Virus record (IMG/VR): IMGVR_UViG_3300046328_000221
Span: 1 to 64,000 of that record
DNA length: 64,000 bases
Source of the DNA: a virus
Direction: 5' to 3' (one strand)
In this document: one piece after another, positions 11,252-19,007 of the stretch
Layout of the letters: each line of letters starts with the position of its first letter
How positions within the stretch are numbered: the stretch's first letter is position 1
Position numbers and translations under genes: made by a program
Notes under the pieces: model-generated
What the model saw: only the letters and a program-made list of their open reading frames with translations
Databases searched by the model: none
What the model was told of the DNA's origin: nothing

Positions 11252-11544
11252 TATTAAATGATATCACATTCTTGCGAGGATAGTTCCTATGGGGATTTGG
11301 GTATGGGTTTTGTTAAGTTATACCCCGAAAGTTTAAAATCCTGTCTATGGGGCATACAAGGCTTTGCAGAAGTATTAATCGATATCACATTTATTGGATG
11401 GGACATCCATATTTTATGTTTATGGGGATTTGGGATCTCTATATCACGCCGACGAATAAATCCGAAGAGCTTTATATCAAAGTTATCCACATATATAATC
11501 AGGCTGTTAATAACTTTTAAAAACTATATTATAATTAAATCATT
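11252..11544. other. gene-poor segment with a duplicated promoter-like block
   Basis: No convincing gene in about 290 nt. On the minus strand the block CCCAAATCCCCATA is followed, after a variable gap, by AATGTGATATC(A/G)NTTAAT. The pair occurs twice (11258-11301 and 11378-11432). The first copy carries the leaderless promoter of the 68-aa gene. A DnaA-box sequence TTATCCACA lies at 11483-11491. Open frames here (plus 11258-11548, minus GTG 11287-11490) show no family features. Confidence 0.5.
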
Positions 11545-11829
11545 ATGACTATTGAAGCTTGGATAGGTACCATAGTTGGTATATCTACAATAATCACATC
11601 AGCCACGCTTGGCATTAGATGGTTAGTCAAACATTATTTCGCAGAGATCAAGCACGAACTAAAACCTAATGGTGGTTCGTCAATAAAAGATCAGGTTAAT
11701 AGAGTAGAAAAAGACATAGTTGATTTAAAGAATCAAAACATAAAAGGTGAAGAATATCACGAAAAACTAGATAATAAAATTGATCACCTAACAGAGCTTT
11801 TTATTCAATACGTATCTCGCCAGAAGTAA
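11545..11829 (+). CDS. holin-like membrane protein, DUF2746-type (94 aa)
   Basis: One transmembrane helix (about 5-28, AWIGTIVGISTIITSATLGI), then HELKPNGGSSIKDQVNRVEK and a coiled coil to the C-terminus. The 'ELxPNGGSSxKDxVNRxE' motif is typical of a DUF2746-like actinophage membrane protein often annotated as holin or lysis-associated. TATAAT 9 nt upstream of the ATG gives a very short leader. Its distance from the lysin at 14.4 kb fits a dispersed lysis module. Confidence 0.7.
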   Translation: MTIEAWIGTIVGISTIITSATLGIRWLVKHYFAEIKHELKPNGGSSIKDQVNRVEKDIVDLKNQNIKGEEYHEKLDNKIDHLTELFIQYVSRQK

Positions 11830-12016
11830 AACTGCGAAAACTTAAAACCCATTATATTATTATATATATAAAACTATCTAACTATATTTAATATATCTTA
11901 TATCTTTTATCTAATATATATTTATATATAATACACCTTGTTTAAAAAATATTCCCATAATTCATGTTAAATCTATGTTAAATCTTTGTAACAATTCTGA
12001 AACAATTGAAATATGA
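11830..12016. other. AT-rich intergenic segment
   Basis: About 190 nt composed almost only of A and T (runs of TATATA at 11855-11935), with no gene. It could be a DNA-unwinding element or simply a promoter-proximal spacer before the tail-fibre operon. Confidence 0.5.
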
Positions 12017-12022
12017 TATAAT
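12017..12022 (+). promoter_or_regulatory. extended -10 upstream of a stem-loop
   Basis: TGATATAAT. A transcript from here would begin about 12029 and fold immediately into the hairpin at 12031-12074. Confidence 0.55.
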
Positions 12023-12030
12023 TTATTAAA

Positions 12031-12074
12031 CTAGCATTCAGGATAGTCTCTCAACCCACCATTCTGAGTGCTAG
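12031..12074 (+). ncRNA. 5'-proximal RNA hairpin or tiny RNA
   Basis: CTAGCATTCAG (12031-12041) pairs with CTGAGTGCTAG (12064-12074), 10 Watson-Crick pairs plus one G-T, around a 22-nt C-rich loop containing CTCTCAACCCACC. It is followed by a second extended -10 (12086-12094) that makes the next gene nearly leaderless. So the hairpin is either a separate short RNA or a leader of read-through messages. Confidence 0.4.
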
Positions 12075-12088
12075 TTCTATTTATATGG

Positions 12089-12094
12089 TATAAT
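12089..12094 (+). promoter_or_regulatory. extended -10 promoter of the first tail-adhesion operon
   Basis: TGGTATAAT, 9 nt before the ATG at 12104. Confidence 0.7.
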
Positions 12095-12103
12095 TTGATT
12101 ACT

Positions 12104-12487
12104 ATGACTAATTGCTGCCCAGATATTGTTGGTGCCAATCCAGTAAGTTTTCAATGGGTTGTTACAAGAGGAGACACCTCTCCACTTCGTGTATATTTTT
12201 ATGAGCCAGATGAAGTATCTTTCTTTGATATGACAGGTTGGGACTTTACTTCAACTGCCTATGACTTTAAGAATGACATATCTGATGAATTAGAGATTTC
12301 TGTTGGTGAAGGCTATGTTGATATTACAGCTCCAGCAAGCATTACAGGGTATTGGGGTACAGGATATGCCACTACCGTTGCAGAATTAGCATTTGATCTC
12401 CAGGTAACATTAACTGACGATTCCGTTTGGACCTCAGTAATTGGAACCATTAAGGTTCTTGGAGACGTAACAGGAGGAAGTTTATAA
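12104..12487 (+). CDS. BppU-like baseplate/tail protein, copy 1 (127 aa)
   Basis: The ATG at 12104 is preferred to the open-frame start at 12068 because the TATAAT lies between them. The segment FQWVVTRGDTSPLRVYFYEP, then a D-W-D strand region and a C-terminal IGTIKVLGDVT is the pattern of BppU N-terminal-like domains (TRGDT...F.V...). It is paralogous to the gene at 15214 (WTVVRGDTASFKVYV...IILEDVT). Probably a small all-beta virion protein joining fibres to the tail tip. TAATG coupling to the fibre gene downstream. Confidence 0.65.
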   Translation: MTNCCPDIVGANPVSFQWVVTRGDTSPLRVYFYEPDEVSFFDMTGWDFTSTAYDFKNDISDELEISVGEGYVDITAPASITGYWGTGYATTVAELAFDLQVTLTDDSVWTSVIGTIKVLGDVTGGSL

Positions 12488-14361
12488 TGGCCACACCAAT
12501 TATTAAAATTGTACCTATGCCAGGCATACAGGTTGCTGGACCAGCAGGAGTTAATGGAGTCGGAGTACCAACTGGAGGATCAGAAGGTCAAGTTCTTGCA
12601 AAAGCATCAAACAATAACTATGATACTGAATGGGTAAATGCTGGTGGCAGTGGAGTAAGCTCCACAGTTCCTTTTGAGCTAACAGATACTAATAACGATG
12701 TCCTTTTGAGCATTACTCAAACTAACGTTGGAACCACTCGTATTGAAACACCACAAGATGATCTTTCTCTTCGTTCTGCAAGAGATATTACTCTTTATCC
12801 TGGAAGTGATGGACCTGGAAAGGTTTACATTGGATGGGGAGATGCTCAATATACACCAAACTCAGGAAATGAAGTTGCAACTAAAGGCTACGTTGATGAT
12901 GCAACTGGTGCAAGTGCAGTCAAGTACCGTGTTTGGGGCTACCCAACAAATGATGCAATTGCTATTATGCCAACCACCGACAACGAGTCAATCGCACTCA
13001 AATCAAGTGATGCTGCTGCGATTCGTTGGCACGTTCGTAATAACACTGGCTCTATGCAACTTCTTTCGGCTACAGTAACTGCTGGTGATGGATACCAAGT
13101 TATCTTTACCATTAATGAGCAAAACTCAGTTCCTGCTACTGGTGCTGGGAAGTACTACCAGATTAACTGCCCAAATAACTCTGCTTATAATGGTGCTTTT
13201 ATTGCTATATCAGCAACTACGACTACACTCACTTTTATATATGAAAGTGATCCAGGAGTCTTTGACCCTACAGATGCATCTATATCTCAACCATCTGTCT
13301 ACTCACAGTTTGAGGTAGATTCAGATGGTGCTCATGTCAAGATTGCTGACTGGACTTCTGGTCCAGGAGGTTATAGCCAGCAGTGGGACTTTACAAAAGA
13401 GGGTGCAATTCATTTCCCATATGGACCATCAAACCAAAGAACAGGTTATGGAGATGTTCTAAGATTTGCAACATCATTTGATCAGTCAATCATTACTGGA
13501 GCACCTGCTACAGAAGGAACTCCTAATGCTAATCGCCTAGTTATTGCTGGACAAGATGGCTATGATGGAACAGGCTATGATGGAGAAGGTGGAGACATTT
13601 ATCTATGGGCTGGTATCGGTGGAGGAACCACTGGTGGTGGTGGAGACATAAAAATTGATGCTGGTAATGGTGCTGTAGATGGTAATGGTGGCTATGTTAA
13701 GATCCGTGGTGGATACTCTGAAACTGTTAATGGTGGATATGTAAACATTGATGCTGGAGATTCAAACACTGGTAGCGGAGGATATGTAAACATTAGAGCT
13801 GGTGAAAATATCAATGGAACAGGCTCTGGTGGACAGGTTTATATTCAAGGTGGTTATAGTGCTGATCCTACACTTGGTGGAGACGTTCATATAGAAACTT
13901 CTCAGTCTGGAAAAATTGTATTAGCTGGTGCTGGCGGAGAGTTCTTGAATGACGCTACTGTATCAAATAATCAGATTGCAACTATTGGACACGTAGCTAC
14001 AGCAAAAAGTACTTTTGAGCGAATCAATGTTTACTATGAGACACCTGTATCAGTAGATCTATCTCACGTTGGTTCTCTGCTATATGCAGCTGTAGCAGGA
14101 GATACTTTTGCAACATATCAAATTCCTACTAATGCATCAGTTGCGTTTCCCATCGGATCTGAAATTAAGTTTGCTACTAATGGAGGCTCTGTCTGGTTCA
14201 TCTCTGCTATAGATACCGAGATAACTACGCTAATTGGAGAAGGCAGTAATGGATACACTGGAATAAACTACAATTTTATTGTTCCAACCAACTCAACTGC
14301 AACTCTTCTAAAAGTTGATACTGATCGTTGGATTCTTTCTGGACTAAGACTTACAGACTAA
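12487..14361 (+). CDS. tail fibre / minor tail protein with Gly-rich beta-helix (624 aa)
   Basis: N-terminus has a collagen-like GPAGVNGVG segment and GGSEGQVLAKASNNNYDTEWV-type linker, common in phage fibres. A central region (about 370-490) repeats GGYVxIxAGxxxxGSGG roughly every 18-22 residues, typical of a right-handed beta-helix. The C-terminal 100 residues form a separate globular domain (FERINVYYETPVSVDLSHVG). Follows the BppU-like protein and precedes the antisense lysin. Role: host recognition (inference). Confidence 0.75.
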   Translation: MATPIIKIVPMPGIQVAGPAGVNGVGVPTGGSEGQVLAKASNNNYDTEWVNAGGSGVSSTVPFELTDTNNDVLLSITQTNVGTTRIETPQDDLSLRSARDITLYPGSDGPGKVYIGWGDAQYTPNSGNEVATKGYVDDATGASAVKYRVWGYPTNDAIAIMPTTDNESIALKSSDAAAIRWHVRNNTGSMQLLSATVTAGDGYQVIFTINEQNSVPATGAGKYYQINCPNNSAYNGAFIAISATTTTLTFIYESDPGVFDPTDASISQPSVYSQFEVDSDGAHVKIADWTSGPGGYSQQWDFTKEGAIHFPYGPSNQRTGYGDVLRFATSFDQSIITGAPATEGTPNANRLVIAGQDGYDGTGYDGEGGDIYLWAGIGGGTTGGGGDIKIDAGNGAVDGNGGYVKIRGGYSETVNGGYVNIDAGDSNTGSGGYVNIRAGENINGTGSGGQVYIQGGYSADPTLGGDVHIETSQSGKIVLAGAGGEFLNDATVSNNQIATIGHVATAKSTFERINVYYETPVSVDLSHVGSLLYAAVAGDTFATYQIPTNASVAFPIGSEIKFATNGGSVWFISAIDTEITTLIGEGSNGYTGINYNFIVPTNSTATLLKVDTDRWILSGLRLTD

Positions 14362-14933
14362 GTTGTCTTTAGTATTGTTCTAAAAGTAACGTTTGAGTAG
14401 TTACCAGCAAAACTATTAATATTTTCAATTCTAGTAGCATGTCCATGTTTCGGGGCATGAATCATCTTGCCATTACCAATATAAACACCAACGTGGTAAG
14501 CATCGCTATTTCCCTTATAGTGAAATACGACTAGATCTCCAGGCTTTGGATCTTTAGTCTGAACTCCAGAAGTATCCTGCTTAGATGCACGATGCTCTAG
14601 CTCAATACCAACCTGCTCATAAAACCACATTGTAAGTCCAGAACAGTCCCAGCCAGCTGGCGTAGCACCTGAGAATACATACCATGTTTTATTTACATGG
14701 CTGCTTAACTTTTTAATTGCTTTGGTTACTTTAAGAGTATTTTCTTGAAGTTTCATTTCATGCAGCATCTTAGCCTTTGCTTGGGCTTTAAGCTCAGCTT
14801 TGTGGATCATAGCTACTGATACGTGATCTCCACGAACAGTTTGGGGTAATGTAGATCCTTGGGCAGTTCCAGCAGTAATACTACCAGTTGCCAGTGTAAA
14901 AATTGTGGTTCCTATTAGCAATAATTCTTTCAT
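14358..14933 (-). CDS. secreted NlpC/P60 cell-wall peptidase, lysin (191 aa)
   Basis: Residues 1-24 form a signal peptide (hydrophobic LLLIGTTIFTLATGSI, then AGTAQG). A charged helical linker follows, then an NlpC/P60 domain from about 83. Catalytic residues are visible: Cys97 in GWDCSGLTMWFY, His147 in YHVGVYIG, and His159 in MIHAPKHG. This family cleaves peptide bonds in peptidoglycan stems. GGAGG 8 nt upstream sets the start. It lies alone on the minus strand between two fibre operons and overlaps the end of the fibre gene by 4 nt. Its long leader holds an attenuator and a short peptide gene. It could be the endolysin or a virion-independent wall remodeller; a signal peptide points to host-mediated export. 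Confidence 0.9.
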   Translation of the reverse strand: MKELLLIGTTIFTLATGSITAGTAQGSTLPQTVRGDHVSVAMIHKAELKAQAKAKMLHEMKLQENTLKVTKAIKKLSSHVNKTWYVFSGATPAGWDCSGLTMWFYEQVGIELEHRASKQDTSGVQTKDPKPGDLVVFHYKGNSDAYHVGVYIGNGKMIHAPKHGHATRIENINSFAGNYSNVTFRTILKTT

Positions 14934-15005
14934 AAATTACTACCTCCTTTTTATTCTTTTCGTTGTTACGGTACCAGCATCAGTACCTTGGCGACAATAT
15001 TTTTA

Positions 15006-15083
15006 TTAGTGCGATAGCAATAAATATGTCTGTTGCTGAGAGTTAGTATTGATTTCTACTTTGTTGTTACTCTGCTTAATCAT
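15006..15083 (-). CDS. candidate leader peptide of the lysin (25 aa)
   Basis: MIKQSNNKVEINTNSQQQTY then LLLSH. A perfect AAGGAGG lies 5 nt before the ATG. No homologue known to me. It sits between an attenuator-like hairpin and the lysin ribosome site, so translation of this Gln/Asn/Leu-rich peptide could control downstream RNA folding (GGTAC/GTACC stem at about 14970-14987). Confidence 0.5.
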   Translation of the reverse strand: MIKQSNNKVEINTNSQQQTYLLLSH

Positions 15084-15096
15084 TTGTCCTCCTTAG

Positions 15097-15122
15097 AACA
15101 AAAACTTCTTTTGCAAGAAGTT
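15097..15122 (-). terminator. attenuator-like terminator in the lysin leader
   Basis: Minus strand AACTTCTT-GCAA-AAGAAGTT (perfect 8-bp stem, 15103-15122) followed by TTTTGTT. It lies only about 10-30 nt after the expected transcription start, before any gene, so it would stop most transcripts unless relieved. Confidence 0.7.
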
Positions 15123-15130
15123 AGATATCA

Positions 15131-15139
15131 ATTATACCA
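15131..15139 (-). promoter_or_regulatory. extended -10 promoter of the lysin leader
   Basis: Minus strand TGGTATAAT. Confidence 0.65.
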
Positions 15140-15198
15140 TTGTTTACCTTCCGTTTTAAGTCTCATATATTTTATTGAAATAAAATTATCAATTATGG

Positions 15199-15204
15199 TA
15201 TAAT
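15199..15204 (+). promoter_or_regulatory. extended -10 promoter of the second BppU-like gene
   Basis: TGGTATAAT with 9 nt to the ATG at 15214; same sequence context as at 12089. Confidence 0.7.
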
Positions 15205-15213
15205 TAAGACATT

Positions 15214-15606
15214 ATGGCTAGAACTTCTGGATACAATGTTGGTGCAATTCCACCTCAAGTTACATGGACAGTCGTTCGTGGAGATACCGCTTCATTTAAG
15301 GTATATGTAACAGATGATGCTAAGCAGCCACTAAATATTCCAGACTGGACAATCTCTATGAAGATTAAGCGTCCAAACTTACTGTCGGATGCTGGAGTAA
15401 TTACAGATGATGCAACACTAAAGTTTACCCTAACTCCAGAACAAGATCCAGATGACTTGCCTGGAGAATTTACAGTTTTTCTATCTGATACAGAGTCTGT
15501 AGAGTTAGCAACAGGAGATATTTTTGATATCCAGCTATCACAGGTAGGAACTGTATGGACAGTTGCCCAGGGTAAAATGATTATCCTGGAAGATGTAACT
15601 GACTAA
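15214..15606 (+). CDS. BppU-like baseplate/tail protein, copy 2 (130 aa)
   Basis: Reads VTWTVVRGDTASFKVYVTDD near residue 17-36 and ends QGKMIILEDVTD. Same fold pattern and near-leaderless promoter as the copy at 12104, so the two operons look like a duplicated module (BppU-like protein, then fibre). Predicted all-beta virion protein; role in fibre attachment is inferred. Confidence 0.65.
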   Translation: MARTSGYNVGAIPPQVTWTVVRGDTASFKVYVTDDAKQPLNIPDWTISMKIKRPNLLSDAGVITDDATLKFTLTPEQDPDDLPGEFTVFLSDTESVELATGDIFDIQLSQVGTVWTVAQGKMIILEDVTD

Positions 15607-15917
15607 TGGCTCAAGCTGTAATTAGAGATTCTAAAAATAATGTTTTACAAAATTTAGCAGATAAATCTGCCAGGAATACAAAGATATCCCCTATTGATCA
15701 TAATTCAGTAGTTATAGATATAAGCAATAAGACAAAAAATGTTAAAGCAAAAAACTACCCTATTACTAAGATAAATGATATTGTCAGAAATGTAGCAATT
15801 AATCAGGTATTGCCTTTTAGGATTAAGTTTACAACAGTTACTATTCCAGGATATGGTCCAAACAACCCTGCACCAATTGGAATTGCTGTTATTGGAGTAA
15901 ATAATTATATCCTATAA
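15606..15917 (+). CDS. unknown tail-region protein (103 aa)
   Basis: MAQAVIRDSKNNVLQNLADK, basic, beta-rich, ends AVIGVNNYIL. TAATG coupling with the BppU-like gene. No known domain; a structural or assembly protein by context. Confidence 0.6.
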   Translation: MAQAVIRDSKNNVLQNLADKSARNTKISPIDHNSVVIDISNKTKNVKAKNYPITKINDIVRNVAINQVLPFRIKFTTVTIPGYGPNNPAPIGIAVIGVNNYIL

Positions 15918-15950
15918 AATGGTATAATTATAGTTTAGGGGAAGTGAACC

Positions 15951-17816
15951 GTGACTACAAATAGCAAGAACTTTAAAGTTAAGAATGGCTTAGATGCCAC
16001 TGGAACCATAACTGGCCTTGACTTGGTATCTACTGCATCTTCTGGTAATGAAGGTGGAGAGATTCGTCTTGCTACCGCTGCAACTGGGTCAACCCTTACA
16101 GCAGGCACAGTTACTATTGATGTTTTTCAAAACAAGCTTCGTATTTTTGAAACAGGTGGAACTAATCGTGGAGCATACATTGACCTGTCTGCTGCAACTA
16201 CTGGAGTAGGATCAAACCTTTTATCTGGCGGCGGTGCTGGAACTGTAACAAGCATTACAGCAGGAACTACAGGGCTAACTGGTGGCACCATCACCTCATC
16301 TGGAACTATTGATATTGATACTACAAAAGTACCAAGACTTTTAACAAACACAAATACTTTTGCTGCAAGCACGGGTGCAACAACACTTATAGTAAAACAA
16401 GGTGCAACACAAAGCACTACAAGCTTGCAAGAATGGCAGGATAGTGCTGGAACTATTTTATCAAAAATTAGCTCAAGCGGTGCACTCAATGCCACATCAA
16501 TTAGTAACACGGCAAATACTGGTCCTGTAATTACACTTTCATCAAATCAGTTAAGAATTGATACTAGAGCCGTTGGTTCGGTTGGTCTTATTGTGAAGGG
16601 CACAGCTTCTCAAACAGCCTCACTACAAGAGTGGCAGGATTCTACTGGGACATTAATGTCCTATATAGATTCATCTGGAAGTTTCAAGGTGGGTCCGACA
16701 GGTACATATGCCTCAATCGGTTCAACTGGAACTATTGGTATGTCATATGGGACAATTAATGGCAACCTTGGTGGAACCATGTTGTCCATTACTTCTAACA
16801 ACGTAGCAAATGCTGGAATAAAGATAAAGTCAATTGCCAGTCAAACTGCCAACATGGTAGAAATTTTAAATAGTACTGGAACTACAGTTGTATCTAAAAT
16901 CGACACTACTGGAAATATTACTGGCGCTTCATTTGTAAAGACCAGTGGAACATCAACTCAGTTCCTAAAGGCAGATGGTTCTGTAGATTCATCTACATAC
17001 TTAACTTCAGCAGTAACATCAATTGCTGGAACAACTAATCAAATAGCAGTTTCAGGAGCTACTGGATCTGTCACGTTATCTCTTCCAACTGCAGTTACAG
17101 TAGATACTATTAATGTTACTACTCTAAATGTTTCGGGTACTCAAAATATTTTTGATGTTACAAACCTATCAGTAACAGACTCTTTAATTTATCTAGCAGA
17201 TAGTCAATTTGATGCAGATGTTCTTGATATTGGTATTTATGGAGCATACGGAGATGCAGGTGCTGGACATTTCCATACTGGATTAGTCCGTGATGCTACT
17301 GACGGTATTTGGAAATTAGTTTCTGGAACACCTGAGCCAGCTAGCAATGTTGTTAATTTTACTGGTGCAACGTATGACACGTTACTTGCAGGATCATTTA
17401 AGAAAAATGGTGGTACATCAAGTGAATTCCTAAAAGCAGATGGTTCTGTAGATAGTAGCACATATTTGACTACAGGAAATGCATCTTCTACATATGCACC
17501 ACTAGTATCTCCATCTTTCACAACGCCATCTCTGGGTGAAGCAACCGCTACCTCTATCAATAGCACGACTATTCCATCAAGTGCTACCTTAATTACCACT
17601 ACTTCTGGAACTGCATTATTAGCAGCAGATATTGCTGGAGGAACCGCTGGTCAAATTCCATATCAGTCTGCAGCAGACACAACTGTGTTTATAGCTACTG
17701 GAACTGCTGGACAGGTTTTAACATCAAATGGAACATCTGCTCCTACTTGGAGTACTCCATCTGCTTCTGTAGCCAGCACAGATTTCTCTCCGATCTTTAT
17801 GATGATGGGGGCTTAA
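15951..17816 (+). CDS. tail fibre protein (621 aa)
   Basis: GTG start with GGGGAAG ribosome site. N-terminus SKNFKVKNGLDATGTITG matches the opening of the fibre at 26561 (NKDFRLKNGLVVGGL), a shared attachment segment. The rest is Ser/Thr/Gly-rich with repeats such as FLKADGSVDSSTYLT (twice, about 345 and 500), TGATTLIVKQG and LQEWQDS(A/T)GT repeats, typical of elongated trimeric fibres. It ends GTSAPTWSTPSAS then a short tail. Directly followed by the propeller gene family. Confidence 0.8.
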   Translation: MTTNSKNFKVKNGLDATGTITGLDLVSTASSGNEGGEIRLATAATGSTLTAGTVTIDVFQNKLRIFETGGTNRGAYIDLSAATTGVGSNLLSGGGAGTVTSITAGTTGLTGGTITSSGTIDIDTTKVPRLLTNTNTFAASTGATTLIVKQGATQSTTSLQEWQDSAGTILSKISSSGALNATSISNTANTGPVITLSSNQLRIDTRAVGSVGLIVKGTASQTASLQEWQDSTGTLMSYIDSSGSFKVGPTGTYASIGSTGTIGMSYGTINGNLGGTMLSITSNNVANAGIKIKSIASQTANMVEILNSTGTTVVSKIDTTGNITGASFVKTSGTSTQFLKADGSVDSSTYLTSAVTSIAGTTNQIAVSGATGSVTLSLPTAVTVDTINVTTLNVSGTQNIFDVTNLSVTDSLIYLADSQFDADVLDIGIYGAYGDAGAGHFHTGLVRDATDGIWKLVSGTPEPASNVVNFTGATYDTLLAGSFKKNGGTSSEFLKADGSVDSSTYLTTGNASSTYAPLVSPSFTTPSLGEATATSINSTTIPSSATLITTTSGTALLAADIAGGTAGQIPYQSAADTTVFIATGTAGQVLTSNGTSAPTWSTPSASVASTDFSPIFMMMGA

Positions 17817-17819
17817 TCC

Positions 17820-19007
17820 ATGGCAATATATTATTCAGTCTTAGGACAGGTACAGCCAACAAGCACTGCAGAAACAGACTTATATCGTCCACAAGGATCT
17901 GCAATCGTTTCTACTTTGGCAATTACCAATACTTCAGATTATCAATCAAATGCTAGCGTATATATAAATACTGGATCTACTCTTTCAGATGCAATTAACT
18001 GGGTTCCTATAAATGCAAATATAGGAACTAATATTATTTATACTGTTGCTTATAAAAATGGTCTTTATTTTGCTGCTAGCAGTAACGGTGTCTATTCAAC
18101 CTCTACAGATGCCGTTGTATGGACTACAAGAAGTATGCCAGTAGGTACAAATATTATTAAAGGTATTGCTTATGGAGCAGGGGTCTATGTCGCTGTTGCT
18201 CAATCAGCAGCTGCCTCATCAACAGATGGCATTACTTGGGTAACTCGAAATATTGGTTTGGGCGGTATTGCTAATACGGTAATCTTTTCAAATGGGCTAT
18301 TTATTGCAGCAGGGTCTGGACCCTCCATTGGCAATATGAAAATTTCTACAGATGGAATTACGTGGACACCAAGATTTGTCCCTGGAACCACGATAACAGA
18401 AATTCTTTATGAAAATGGCATATATATTGCATCTGCATATCAAGGTGTGGTATATACATCTACAGACTCTATTACCTGGTCAACCCGTGACACTGGTATT
18501 GGAACAAGCGATATTCTTGCTATGGGATATGGAAATGGTATCTTTGTTGTTGGAGCTAGGAATAGAGCAGTGGCCACATCTACAGACGGAATTACTTGGA
18601 CAACTCGTAATCCTAATTTAACCACTGTAGGTAATATTAATGAAATTAGTTTTGGAAACAACACATATATAATAGTTGCAGATACTGGTAATATATCTAC
18701 CTCAACAGATGCAGTAACTTGGTCGCTCCGCACATCTAATTTTGGAACATCAAATATTAATTCAATATCTTACAATGATGGACTATTCTTAGCTGGAGGA
18801 GCAGGAGGTACAATGAGAGCTAGTTTTGGTGGTAACTATGATGCATCATCTAGTTCAAATGCTATTTTATATAATACTCCAATTTCTCCAAAATCAACGG
18901 TACCTTTAACAATAGGAATTGCTTTAGAAAACACAAATAAGATATCTGTGCAGTCAAGTATGCCAAACACTTTAACCTTTAATGTATTTGGGAGCGAGAC
19001 AATATAA
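17820..19007 (+). CDS. tail protein with inserted seven-bladed Asp-box propeller (395 aa)
   Basis: Residues 1-50 (MAIYYSVLGQVQPTSTAETD ... ITNTSDYQSNASVYI) and the last 55 (ILYNTPISPKSTVPLTIGIA ... LTFNVFGSETI) match the two halves of the small protein at 20218. Between them are seven repeats of about 40 residues, each with an STDGITW(T/V)TR-type strand: tryptophans at about 61, 101, 140, 181, 220, 260 and 301. STDGITW is a one-residue-short Asp box (BNR) motif, so a seven-bladed beta-propeller is predicted. Blade loops read YGNGIFVxGxxG. Probable receptor-binding lectin-like tail protein. No sialidase catalytic Arg triad is evident. Confidence 0.75.
   Translation: MAIYYSVLGQVQPTSTAETDLYRPQGSAIVSTLAITNTSDYQSNASVYINTGSTLSDAINWVPINANIGTNIIYTVAYKNGLYFAASSNGVYSTSTDAVVWTTRSMPVGTNIIKGIAYGAGVYVAVAQSAAASSTDGITWVTRNIGLGGIANTVIFSNGLFIAAGSGPSIGNMKISTDGITWTPRFVPGTTITEILYENGIYIASAYQGVVYTSTDSITWSTRDTGIGTSDILAMGYGNGIFVVGARNRAVATSTDGITWTTRNPNLTTVGNINEISFGNNTYIIVADTGNISTSTDAVTWSLRTSNFGTSNINSISYNDGLFLAGGAGGTMRASFGGNYDASSSSNAILYNTPISPKSTVPLTIGIALENTNKISVQSSMPNTLTFNVFGSETI

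Noticed and set aside
11258-11548. Plus-strand 96-residue frame and minus-strand GTG frame 11287-11490
   Set aside because: Neither shows a ribosome site or a family motif, and the region consists of repeated promoter-like blocks. Coding cannot be excluded, so it is reported as gene-poor.
9125-12067. tRNA genes in the intergenic gaps
   Set aside because: No cloverleaf with a GTTCRANNC T-loop and matching acceptor stem was found by eye in any gap.
16127-18733. Antisense open frames opposite fibre and propeller genes (for example minus 16127-16510, 17237-17599, 18440-18733, 20960-21262)
   Set aside because: They are shadows of repetitive Ser/Thr/Gly codons: Val/Pro/Ser-rich with no ribosome sites or domains, fully inside strong plus-strand genes.
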